Assembly (NCBI RefSeq): GCF_016411865.1
Contig: NZ_JAEKJA010000032.1
Coordinates: 1-43,589 of the forward strand
Direction: 5' to 3'
DNA: 43,589 nt
DNA from: Acuticoccus mangrovi
GTDB taxonomy: Bacteria > Pseudomonadota > Alphaproteobacteria > Rhizobiales > Amorphaceae
Part shown: piece by piece, positions 8,246 to 15,327 of the stretch
How the letters are laid out: each line of letters starts with the position of its first letter
How positions within the stretch are numbered: the first letter of the stretch is position 1
The notes under the pieces: generated by a model
What the model was told of the DNA's origin: nothing
Database searches by the model: none
The model's input: only the letters and a program-made list of their open reading frames with translations
Position numbers and translations under genes: made by a program

Positions 8246-8973
8246 TGCGGCTCAAGGGAAAGCGTGCGCTGCTCACGGCATGCGCACAGGGTATCGGACG
8301 CGCCACCGCCATCGCCTTCGCCCGCGAAGGGGCGACGGTGTTCGCGACCGATGTGAACGAGGCGGGCCTCGCCGGCCTGCCGGACGGCGTCGAGACGTTC
8401 GGCCTCGACGTGCTCGACGGCGGCGCGGTGGAAGCGGCGATCGACCGGGTCAAGCCCGACGTCCTCTTCAACTGCGCCGGCGTCGTCCACGCCGGCACCC
8501 TGCTCGACGCGTCGGACGAGGACTTCGACCTCGCCTTCACGCTCAACGTCAAATCCATGTTTCGGGCGACCCGGGCCGCGGTTCCGGGCATGATCGAGCG
8601 GGGCGGCGGCACCATCGTCAACATCGCCTCGGCGGCCTCCTCCATCATCGGCGTGCCAAACCGCTGCGTCTACTCCGCGTCCAAGGCGGCGATCATCGGC
8701 CTCACCAAGTCGATCGCGGTCGACTTCGTGAAGGAGAATATCCGCTGCAACGCGATCTGCCCGGGCACCGTCGATTCGCCTTCGCTCCACGAGCGGCTGC
8801 GCGCCACCGGCGACTACGACGCCGCCCTCACGGCGTTCATCGCCCGCCAGCCGATGGGCCGCATCGCCTCCCCCGACGAGATCGCGATGATGGCGGTCTA
8901 TCTCGCCTCCGACGAATCCGCCTTCGTGACCGGCCAGGCCTGCATCATCGATGGCGGGTGGAGCGTCGCCTAA
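8245..8973 (+). CDS. SDR family oxidoreductase, 2-keto-3-deoxy-sugar-acid dehydrogenase-like
   Basis: A 242-residue short-chain dehydrogenase. The cofactor loop TACAQGIG (residues 11-18) replaces the usual TGxxxGIG, and Asp36 after the second strand suggests NAD preference. NCAG is at 76-79, catalytic Tyr143 and Lys147 are in YSASK, and the C-terminal signature is FVTGQACIIDGG. The TACAQGIGRA variant and the short length resemble the BDH2/DHRS6 group, which includes 2-keto-3-deoxy-L-fuconate dehydrogenase. The next gene encodes an FAH-family hydrolase, the step that follows in that non-phosphorylated pathway, which supports the assignment. The substrate stereochemistry is not readable. It overlaps the previous gene by one base. 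Confidence 0.9.
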   Translation: MRLKGKRALLTACAQGIGRATAIAFAREGATVFATDVNEAGLAGLPDGVETFGLDVLDGGAVEAAIDRVKPDVLFNCAGVVHAGTLLDASDEDFDLAFTLNVKSMFRATRAAVPGMIERGGGTIVNIASAASSIIGVPNRCVYSASKAAIIGLTKSIAVDFVKENIRCNAICPGTVDSPSLHERLRATGDYDAALTAFIARQPMGRIASPDEIAMMAVYLASDESAFVTGQACIIDGGWSVA

Positions 8974-8992
8974 GAAACTCGATCAACGCTTT

Positions 8993-9007
8993 GGGAGAAC
9001 TCCGTTG
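8993..9007 (+). promoter_or_regulatory. Ribosome binding site deciding a TTG start
   Basis: GGGAGA at 8993-8998 lies 6 bases before a TTG at 9005-9007. The TTG begins LKLLRYG, which matches the usual MKLLRYG N-terminus of FAH-family hydrolases. The alternative in-frame ATG at 8951 lies inside the SDR gene and has no such site. Confidence 0.6.
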
Positions 9008-9847
9008 AAACTCTTGCGCTATGGCCCCGCGGGCCACGAGAAGCCCGGCTGCCTGCATGCCGACGGCACCGTTCGCGACCTCTCCGGTGTGGTCGCCGAC
9101 ATCTCGTCCGCCACGCTGTCGCCGCAGATGCTGAGCACGCTGACGGCGACCGACGTCGACGCGCTGCCGGTGGTGGCCGATCCCGGCCGCATCGGCCCCT
9201 GCGTCGGTGCGCCGGGCAAGGTCCTGTGCATCGGCCTCAACTACTCCGACCATGCCGCCGAGACCGGCGCCACCCCGCCCGGCCAGCCGATCATCTTCCA
9301 CAAGGCGACGACGGCGATCTGCGGTCCCTACGACGACGTGGAGCTGCCGCGCGGCTCCGAGGCGCTCGACTGGGAGGTCGAGCTCGCCATCGTGATCGGC
9401 AAGAAGGCGAAATATGTCGGCGAGGCCGAGGCGATGGACTACGTCGCCGGCTTCGCCCTCTTCAACGACGTGTCGGAGCGCAACTACCAGACCAAGATGG
9501 AAGGTCAGTGGACCAAGGGGAAGTCGCACGACACCTTCGGCCCGCTCGGCCCCTGGCTCGTCACCAAGGACGAGATGGGCGACCCGCACGACCTCGCCAT
9601 GTGGCTCGACGTCAACGGCGAGCGGCGCCAGACCGGCTCCACCTCCACGCTGATCTTCAACGTGCCGACCATCGTCTCCTACGTGTCGCGCTTCATGACG
9701 CTGATGCCGGGTGACGTGATCCCCACCGGCACTCCGCCGGGCGTCGGCATGGGTATGAAGCCGCCGGTCTATCTGAAGGTCGGCGACACCATGGCTCTCG
9801 GCATCGAGGGTCTCGGCGAGCAGAAGCAGACGGTCGTCGCCGCCTGA
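9005..9847 (+). CDS. Fumarylacetoacetate hydrolase family protein, 2,4-diketo-3-deoxy-sugar-acid hydrolase-like
   Basis: A 280-residue FAH-family enzyme. The N-terminal cap covers about residues 1-70. The core has KVLCIGLNYSDHAAE at about 72-86, the metal-binding acidic segment DWEVELAIVIG at about 121-131, NDVSERNYQ, the SHDTFGPLGPW lid segment and the C-terminal GDVIPTGTPPGVG loop. Members with this organisation hydrolyse 2,4-diketo-3-deoxy-L-fuconate (to pyruvate and L-lactate) or similar acylpyruvates, using Mg2+ or Mn2+. It follows the SDR gene by 31 bases, the order expected for a non-phosphorylated deoxy-sugar-acid pathway. No dehydratase or transporter is next to it, so the upstream steps must be encoded elsewhere. 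Confidence 0.9.
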   Translation: MKLLRYGPAGHEKPGCLHADGTVRDLSGVVADISSATLSPQMLSTLTATDVDALPVVADPGRIGPCVGAPGKVLCIGLNYSDHAAETGATPPGQPIIFHKATTAICGPYDDVELPRGSEALDWEVELAIVIGKKAKYVGEAEAMDYVAGFALFNDVSERNYQTKMEGQWTKGKSHDTFGPLGPWLVTKDEMGDPHDLAMWLDVNGERRQTGSTSTLIFNVPTIVSYVSRFMTLMPGDVIPTGTPPGVGMGMKPPVYLKVGDTMALGIEGLGEQKQTVVAA

Positions 9848-9876
9848 CGGCACGATAGCAAAGAGGAGAGCGCACG

Positions 9877-10812
9877 ATGGTCGATGTTCTGGTGACGAGA
9901 CCGCTTCTGAAGAGCGCGATGGAGCGGCTCGACAGGACCTTCACCGTCCACAAGCTCTACGAGGCGGACGACCAGGATGCGTTCCTCTCCGCGGTGGGCA
10001 CCAAGATTCGCGGTGTCGCCACCAACGGCAACATCGGCTGCCCGCCGGAGGTGCTCAACCGCACGCCGAACCTCGAGATCGTCTCGAGCTTCGGCGTCGG
10101 CTACGACGGGATCGACGTGGAGGCCTGCCGGTCGCGCGGCATCCGCGTCACCAACACCCCCGACGTGCTCAACGACGCGATGGCCGAGCTCACCCTCGGC
10201 CTGATGCTCGCGGTCTGCCGCGAGATCCCCCAGGCGCACAACTATGTGCTGCAGGGCAAGTGGCCGAGCGGCCCCTATCACCTCACCCGCGAGCTGACGG
10301 GCAAGACGCTCGGCATTCTCGGCCTCGGCCGCATCGGCAAGGAGGTCGCCCGGCGCGCCCAGGCCTTCAAGATGCAAGTGATCTACCACGGCCGCAACGA
10401 GCAGCCGCACGAGCCCTACACCTACTATGGCGACCTCGCCGACATGGCGGCGGCGTCGGACTGGCTCGTCTGCATCGTGCCGGGCGGGCCAGCGACCGAC
10501 GGCATGGTCAACACCGCGGTCCTCGACGCGCTGGGGCCGGAGGGCGTGTTCATCAATGTCGGCCGCGGCTCGACGGTGGACGAGGCCGCCTTGATCGCCG
10601 CCCTCAAGGAGGGCCGGCTCGGCGCCGCGGGGCTCGACGTCTTCGCCGACGAGCCCAACGTGCCGGAGGCGCTGAAGGCGATGCCCAACGTGGTCCTCTC
10701 CCCCCACCAGGGGTCGGCGACCCACAAGACGCGCTTCATGATGGGCGACCTCGTGGTCGAGAATCTCGTCGCCCACTTCGACGGACGGCCGGTGCTGACC
10801 CCCGTCGCCTGA
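9877..10812 (+). CDS. D-2-hydroxyacid dehydrogenase (hydroxypyruvate/glyoxylate reductase type)
   Basis: A 311-residue NAD(P)-dependent D-2-hydroxyacid dehydrogenase. The nucleotide motif GILGLGRIGKEVARR is at about residues 146-160. The catalytic Arg is in NVGRGS, the Glu in DVFADEP and the His in SPHQGSATHKT, so the triad is complete. The substrate loop VSSFGVGYDGID is present. The Tyr-His-Gly-Arg-Asn segment after the Rossmann strand suggests NADPH use, as in GHRB/HPR enzymes. It is last in the operon, 29 bases after the hydrolase gene with a GAGGAGAG Shine-Dalgarno. It may reduce a 2-oxoacid such as hydroxypyruvate or glyoxylate produced by the pathway. Confidence 0.92.
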   Translation: MVDVLVTRPLLKSAMERLDRTFTVHKLYEADDQDAFLSAVGTKIRGVATNGNIGCPPEVLNRTPNLEIVSSFGVGYDGIDVEACRSRGIRVTNTPDVLNDAMAELTLGLMLAVCREIPQAHNYVLQGKWPSGPYHLTRELTGKTLGILGLGRIGKEVARRAQAFKMQVIYHGRNEQPHEPYTYYGDLADMAAASDWLVCIVPGGPATDGMVNTAVLDALGPEGVFINVGRGSTVDEAALIAALKEGRLGAAGLDVFADEPNVPEALKAMPNVVLSPHQGSATHKTRFMMGDLVVENLVAHFDGRPVLTPVA

Positions 10813-10831
10813 GACACGTCGAACCCGCACA

Positions 10832-10871
10832 GCGAACGCGCCCCGGGCCACCGCGGCGCGTTTGCCATTTT
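10832..10871 (+). terminator. Rho-independent terminator of the sugar-acid operon
   Basis: Arms GCGAACGCGCC (10832-10842) and GGCGCGTTTGC (10855-10865) make 11 pairs, one of them G-T, around a 12-base loop. ATTTT follows at 10867-10871. It begins 20 bases after the D-2-hydroxyacid dehydrogenase stop. Confidence 0.7.
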
Positions 10872-11030
10872 AGCCGCCCGCCCGGCGGGAGCCGCCCCGC
10901 GGGACGGCTGCGAGCGGACGACGCCGCGCCACCGTCACGCGGCCGTCAGACTGACCCATCAAGGTCCCGCCCGAGGCTACCCATCGGCCGGCTCCCTCGA
11001 TCGCCGGCATTGGAAAACGGGACGACCACC

Positions 11031-11432
11031 ATGACCACGCTTCGAACGACCCTCCTCGTCGGCGCCCTGCTGGCGTCATCCGCCGCCCTCGCGGAGGACT
11101 GCAAGGCCCTCCGTGCCGCCCATGGCGACGACGCGGTGTACGAGTGCATCCTGTCCTACAACGACGGCAGCTCCGCCAAAGTCGCCAACGACTGCTTCCT
11201 CAGCCTCGACGAAGGCTTCGCCTGGATGGGCAAGCACAGCGCGTCGACCAAAGGCGTGATCCGGGCGGGCAACTGCCACAACCGAGAGGGCACGGTGCAC
11301 TACGTCGACTGGCTCCGCGATCGCGGCCTCGCGGTCAATCCGCCGCGCGAGGGCAAGAACCCCAAGAGCCTCGTGGAGGAGACCCGCGACATCACCGAGG
11401 AAGCGCCCGCCCCGGTCACGACGCCGCGCTGA
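11031..11432 (+). CDS. Small secreted four-cysteine protein, unknown function
   Basis: A 133-residue protein with a clear signal peptide: MTTLRTTLLVGALLASSAALA, cut probably after residue 21. The mature part has four Cys (24, 39, 55, 82), which could form two disulfides in the periplasm, and a charged, Pro-rich tail (residues 104-133). I do not recognise the family. The gene stands alone: a terminator lies upstream at 10832-10871 and it converges on denD. Its codon use is like that of its neighbours. No strong Shine-Dalgarno is visible before the ATG at 11031. Confidence 0.75.
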   Translation: MTTLRTTLLVGALLASSAALAEDCKALRAAHGDDAVYECILSYNDGSSAKVANDCFLSLDEGFAWMGKHSASTKGVIRAGNCHNREGTVHYVDWLRDRGLAVNPPREGKNPKSLVEETRDITEEAPAPVTTPR

Positions 11433-11465
11433 CGCGCCTCACGGCCGCGCGCCCACGAAACCTGC

Positions 11466-11489
11466 CGAGGGGGTCTCGACGCCCCCTCG
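11466..11489. terminator. Bidirectional hairpin between convergent genes
   Basis: CGAGGGGG (11466-11473) and CCCCCTCG (11482-11489) form an 8-bp stem with an 8-base loop in the 88-base gap between the secreted-protein gene and denD. No T-run follows on either strand. Confidence 0.5.
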
Positions 11490-11520
11490 CTGCCCCGGCC
11501 GCGGGCCCGCGCTCCCAACT

Positions 11521-12483
11521 CTAGCGGCGGATGTCGTCCTCGAGGAAGTAGCGCACGTTGTCCTCGAAGCTCGCGTCGGCGGCGAGACCGAGGGCGCGGG
11601 CCTTCACCGGGTTGATGTGGGGACGCCAGCCCGTGACGATGTCGAGGATGCGCTGATCCTTCTCCCAGCGGATGCGCGACACCGGCTCGTCGCCCGCCAC
11701 CTTGCGCATCGCCTCGATCATCTCGCCGATGGTGCCGACGCGGCCCGGCAGCGCGAAGCCGCGATTCTCGCCGAACGAGGCGGCCGGGATCTCGGCGCAG
11801 CGGATGAGGTTCGCCACCGTCACCCGCGGCGAGGCGTACCAGAGCGCGTAGTCGGGATCGACGGGGCACACCGCCTCCTCCCCCTGCAACGGCTCGCGGA
11901 AGATCGACGACATGAAGGATGATGCCGCCGCGTTCGCCTTGCCCGGGCGGATCGTCACCGTCGGCAGGCGCGGCGCGCGCCCGTCGAGAAATCCCTTGCG
12001 CGAATAGTCGGTGATGAGGAGCTCGGCCGCCGCCTTCTGGGCGCCGTAGGAGGTCTGCGGGTTGAGCTGGGTATAGTCCTCGATCTTCTCCGGGATCTCG
12101 CCGCCGTAGACGGCGCAGGAGGAGGTGAACACCACGACCGGATTGGTGCCGAGCGCCCGCGCCGCCTCGAACACGTGTATCGAGCCGAAGAGATTCACGT
12201 TCATGCCGAGGTCGAATTCGGCCTCCGCCTGGCCCGACACGATGGCGGCGAGGTGGAAGATCACGTCCGGCCGGGAGGAGAAGAGCGCCGAGACGGCGGT
12301 GGCGTCGGAGATGTCCACCGCGTGGCACGCCACCTCGAAGGGCGCGTCCATGGGCGGAGGCGCGGCGAGATCGGCAAGGTCCATCGCCGTGATGGGCTCG
12401 CCCCGCAAGGTGCCGCTCGCGGCGAGCGAACGGGCGATCTTCTGGCCCAGAAAGCCGCCGCCACCGATAATCAAGACCCGCAT
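11521..12483 (-). CDS. denD: D-erythronate dehydrogenase-type NAD-dependent epimerase/dehydratase family protein
   Basis: A 320-residue extended-SDR protein. The N-terminal motif is GGGGFLGQKIA at about residues 7-17. FTSSCAVYGG holds the catalytic Ser, and Tyr and Lys are in SYGAQKAAAE. The long segment TVTIRPGKANAAASSFMSS is characteristic of the DenD group, which oxidises D-erythronate to 2-oxo-tetronate with NAD+. The start at 12483 is taken at MRVLIIGG; an in-frame upstream start adds six residues. In known pathways DenD works with OtnK/OtnC/OtnI-type genes; none is present here. It may connect with the sugar-acid operon at 7352-10812. The TauE-type gene is 93 bases upstream on the same strand. 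Confidence 0.85.
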   Translation of the reverse strand: MRVLIIGGGGFLGQKIARSLAASGTLRGEPITAMDLADLAAPPPMDAPFEVACHAVDISDATAVSALFSSRPDVIFHLAAIVSGQAEAEFDLGMNVNLFGSIHVFEAARALGTNPVVVFTSSCAVYGGEIPEKIEDYTQLNPQTSYGAQKAAAELLITDYSRKGFLDGRAPRLPTVTIRPGKANAAASSFMSSIFREPLQGEEAVCPVDPDYALWYASPRVTVANLIRCAEIPAASFGENRGFALPGRVGTIGEMIEAMRKVAGDEPVSRIRWEKDQRILDIVTGWRPHINPVKARALGLAADASFEDNVRYFLEDDIRR

Positions 12484-12576
12484 GTGCGCTCCGCTCCTCA
12501 CGTTTCTATATCCGCCGACCTTAGCGCGGCTCGTCCGCCCGTGCAGGGATTTTCCGTGCGCCCCAAACGCGATGGC

Positions 12577-13314
12577 TCACCAGAGGGCGTCGGTGATCAG
12601 CTTGATGCCGACGCTCGCGAGGATCAGGTTGATGAGCGGGTAGAAGTGCGCCGGCGAGATCTTCATGACCACGCGGGAGCCGACCCACGTCATCAGCAGC
12701 GCGAAGGGGGCGGCGATCGCCGCGACGATCAGCCCCTCCCGCGTCATCTGGCCGAGCGCGATGAAGCCCGGCAGCTTGGCGAAGTTGACGATCGCGAAGA
12801 AGGCCGCCGTCGTGGCGGCGAAGACGTCGCGGGGCAGGCGCTGGGGAATGAGGTAGATCTGAAACGGTGGCCCGCCTTGGTGGAGGACGGTGGACGTGAA
12901 GCCGGAGAGAGTGCCGAGCACCCAGCCGACCGCGCGATGGGGAACGCGCGCCGGCGCCTGGCGCACCACCAGGCCGCGGATGGCGAAGCCGAGGGTGACC
13001 GTTCCGAGAACGCCGAGCATCGCGCGCTGCGGCATCACCACGAACAGCGCCATGCCGATCAGGACGCCTACCCCGGCGGCCGGCAGCAGGAGCTTCAAGT
13101 TGCCGACATCCCATCGGCCACGATAGATCCATATGCTGAAGGCGTCCTGCGTCATCAGGATCGGCAGCATCAGGCCGACCGCCGGTCCCGGCGGCAACAC
13201 GAGCAACATCAACGGCATGGCCATCATGCCCATGCCCGCCAGCCCTCCCTTGGACAGGCCGAGCAGGCTGACGGCGAGAAGGAAGACCACTATGGCGACG
13301 GGGTCGAGAGGCAT
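12577..13314 (-). CDS. TauE/SafE family membrane transporter (sulfite/organosulfonate exporter type)
   Basis: A 245-residue integral membrane protein of the TauE/SafE family with about seven to eight hydrophobic segments. The two family repeats are visible: GLSKGGLAGMGMMAMPLM near the N-terminus, and GTLSGFTSTVLHQGGPPFQIYL in the middle. Family members export sulfite, sulfoacetate or related anions, but many have unknown substrates. A sulfite dehydrogenase operon lies at 5678-7188, so sulfite export would be consistent, though distance and opposite orientation make this inference only. It is divergent from the SGNH-like gene. Confidence 0.88.
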   Translation of the reverse strand: MPLDPVAIVVFLLAVSLLGLSKGGLAGMGMMAMPLMLLVLPPGPAVGLMLPILMTQDAFSIWIYRGRWDVGNLKLLLPAAGVGVLIGMALFVVMPQRAMLGVLGTVTLGFAIRGLVVRQAPARVPHRAVGWVLGTLSGFTSTVLHQGGPPFQIYLIPQRLPRDVFAATTAAFFAIVNFAKLPGFIALGQMTREGLIVAAIAAPFALLMTWVGSRVVMKISPAHFYPLINLILASVGIKLITDALW

Positions 13315-13402
13315 TCGCTCAACGCCTCACGAGGAGCCGGCGGACGCAGACCCGGAACCCGACGCCGAGCCCCCGCGCGCCCCGCACCGGCTCTCCGCCG
13401 CG

Positions 13403-14245
13403 ATGCTGCCGTGGCCGGCGCGCTATCACCATCTGCCGAGGTTCGTGCTGCGCGGCCTCGTGCCGCCACGCAAGGTTCCGATCCTCATCGTCGGCATGAG
13501 CCACACCAACGCGGTGGCGCATGCCCTCGACCACACGCCCGACCGGCGCTTCGGCATCATCAACCTGCGCCAGGTCAAGGTCCCCGAAGACACCGCCGAG
13601 ATGACCGCGAAGGAGACCCGGGCCAGCCTCCGCATCCGTCGGCGGCCGATCCCGCTGTTCGCCCGCTTCGCGCCGACGGTCGTGGTCTCGATGGTCGGCG
13701 GCGCCAACCACCATATGCTCGGACTGTTCGAGCATGCGGAGCCTTTCGATTTCGAGATGCCGGGCGCGCCGGACGTCCTGCCGGGACGGCGTCGCTTGAC
13801 ATATGCGGAGGTGCGGGCGGTGTTCGAGTTCCACGTCCATAACTCGCTCGACACGATTGCACTATTGCGCCGGTACTACGGCAAGCCGGTCCTGCACATC
13901 TCGGCACCGCCGCCGACGAGCGACGAAGCGCACATCCGCCGGACCCTGGCGCCGACGCGCGGCGACGCCGTCGCCCGGCAGCCCCTCACCCCGGCGCCGA
14001 TCCGCATGAAGATGTACCTGCTGCAGAACCAGATCCTGCGCGAGCACTGCGCGGCCAACGACATCACCTTCGTCGAGCCGCCCGCCGAAGCGCTCGACGA
14101 CGACGGCTTCCTCGCCGAGCCCTATCGCAGCTTCGACCCGGTGCACGGCAACGTGACCTACGGCCAGCTCGTCATCCGGGATATCCTGAGGCATCCCGTC
14201 ACCGTCGCGGCGCTCGGGCCGAGCGCCAACGAGGCTACGCCATGA
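13403..14245 (+). CDS. SGNH-like protein of unknown function, paired with a GSCFA gene
   Basis: A 280-residue protein I cannot assign to a named family. The expected marks of the SGNH hydrolase fold can be seen in order: Ser33 in ILIVGMSHTN (block I), Gly100 and Asn102 in VSMVGGANHHM (block III) and Asp245/His248 in SFDPVHGN (block V). No signal peptide or membrane segment is visible. It could be a carbohydrate esterase or O-acyltransferase for a cell-surface sugar. The ATG at 13403 is a guess: it lacks a clear Shine-Dalgarno, and the open frame extends upstream through a Pro/Asp/Glu-rich stretch and past the TauE start. The stop overlaps the next ATG by 4 bases, so the pair is co-translated. 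Confidence 0.75.
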   Translation: MLPWPARYHHLPRFVLRGLVPPRKVPILIVGMSHTNAVAHALDHTPDRRFGIINLRQVKVPEDTAEMTAKETRASLRIRRRPIPLFARFAPTVVVSMVGGANHHMLGLFEHAEPFDFEMPGAPDVLPGRRRLTYAEVRAVFEFHVHNSLDTIALLRRYYGKPVLHISAPPPTSDEAHIRRTLAPTRGDAVARQPLTPAPIRMKMYLLQNQILREHCAANDITFVEPPAEALDDDGFLAEPYRSFDPVHGNVTYGQLVIRDILRHPVTVAALGPSANEATP

Positions 14246-15324
14246 GCCACCCCTACGCCGACATCCCCGACTATCGTCATTGGCGGCGGGCGCCGGGCGC
14301 GGCCGACCCCGGCAACCTCGACCCGGTGGTCGCGACCAAGTTCGCCATCACCCCGGAGGAGCCGGTGGCGAGCGCGGGGAGCTGCTTCGCCCAGCACGTC
14401 TCCGAGCACCTGCGCCGCTGCGGCCTCAACTCGCTCGTGACCGAGAAAGCGCCGGACTTCGTGTTTCCGCGCCTGCGCCAGCAACTCCAATACGGCGTGT
14501 TCACCACGCGCTCGGGCAACGTCTACACCGCGCGCCAGCTCCGCCAGCTGTTCGACCGCGCCTACGGCCGCTTCGAGCCCGAGGCCGTCGCCTGGGAGGC
14601 GGGCGACGAGCTCGTCGACCCGTTCCGCCCCAACGTGTCCCGCTACGTCTCCGAGAGCGAGCTCCTCGCCGACCGCGAGCGGCACTTCGCCGCCGTCCGC
14701 GCGATGGTGGAGACGCTCGACATCTTCGTCTTCACCCTGGGCCTCACCGAAACGTGGGCCGACCGCGACGGCGCCGTGTTTCCGCTCGCCCCGGGCGTCG
14801 CCGGCGGTGACTTCGACGCGACGCGCCACCACCTCCTCACCCTCGGCGTGGACGAGGTGGTGGACGACATGCGCGCCGCGATCGCCACCATTCGCACCCA
14901 CAATCCGGCGGCGAAGGTGATCCTCACCGTGTCGCCCGTGCCGCTGATGGCGACGGCGCTCGACCGGCACGTGCTGACCTCCACCACCCACTCCAAGGCC
15001 ATCCTGCGCGTCGCCGCCCAGACCCTCGCCGACGCCGATCCGCTGATCGACTATTTCCCGTCCTACGAGATCATCACCGCCCCTCACACCCGCGGCAGCT
15101 ACTATGCCGAGGACGCGCGCGAAGTGACCCCGCTCGGCGTCGCCCACGTGATGCGCGTGTTCCTGAAGCACTATGTGGGCGAGACGACCGCGGAGACGCT
15201 CGCCGCGAAGGTGGCGAAGGGCCATGCGCGCAAGAAAGGCGGCAAGCGCCCGGGGTCCGTCGAGAGCGCGAAGCACATCATCGACGCGATCTGCGACGAG
15301 GACGCCTTGCGCGACGTGCGCTGA
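14242..15324 (+). CDS. GSCFA domain-containing protein
   Basis: A 360-residue protein with the motif that names the family, GSCFA, at residues 46-50. The LGLTETW segment at about 170 and the DYFPSYEI segment at about 272 are also present. GSCFA proteins belong to the SGNH hydrolase superfamily and are often near polysaccharide or surface-glycan genes; no activity is established to my knowledge. The Lys/Arg-rich C-terminal tail (about 318-338) is probably cytoplasmic. It overlaps the SGNH-like gene by 4 bases (ATGA). Its stop is only 3 bases from the convergent stop of the PilZ-HlyD gene, so no terminator separates them. Confidence 0.9.
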   Translation: MSHPYADIPDYRHWRRAPGAADPGNLDPVVATKFAITPEEPVASAGSCFAQHVSEHLRRCGLNSLVTEKAPDFVFPRLRQQLQYGVFTTRSGNVYTARQLRQLFDRAYGRFEPEAVAWEAGDELVDPFRPNVSRYVSESELLADRERHFAAVRAMVETLDIFVFTLGLTETWADRDGAVFPLAPGVAGGDFDATRHHLLTLGVDEVVDDMRAAIATIRTHNPAAKVILTVSPVPLMATALDRHVLTSTTHSKAILRVAAQTLADADPLIDYFPSYEIITAPHTRGSYYAEDAREVTPLGVAHVMRVFLKHYVGETTAETLAAKVAKGHARKKGGKRPGSVESAKHIIDAICDEDALRDVR

Positions 15325-15327
15325 GCC

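Noticed and set aside
12175-13842. A 555-codon plus-strand frame across denD, the TauE gene and the SGNH-like gene.
   Set aside because: Composition is His/Arg/Asp-rich with no domain; it crosses three supported genes.
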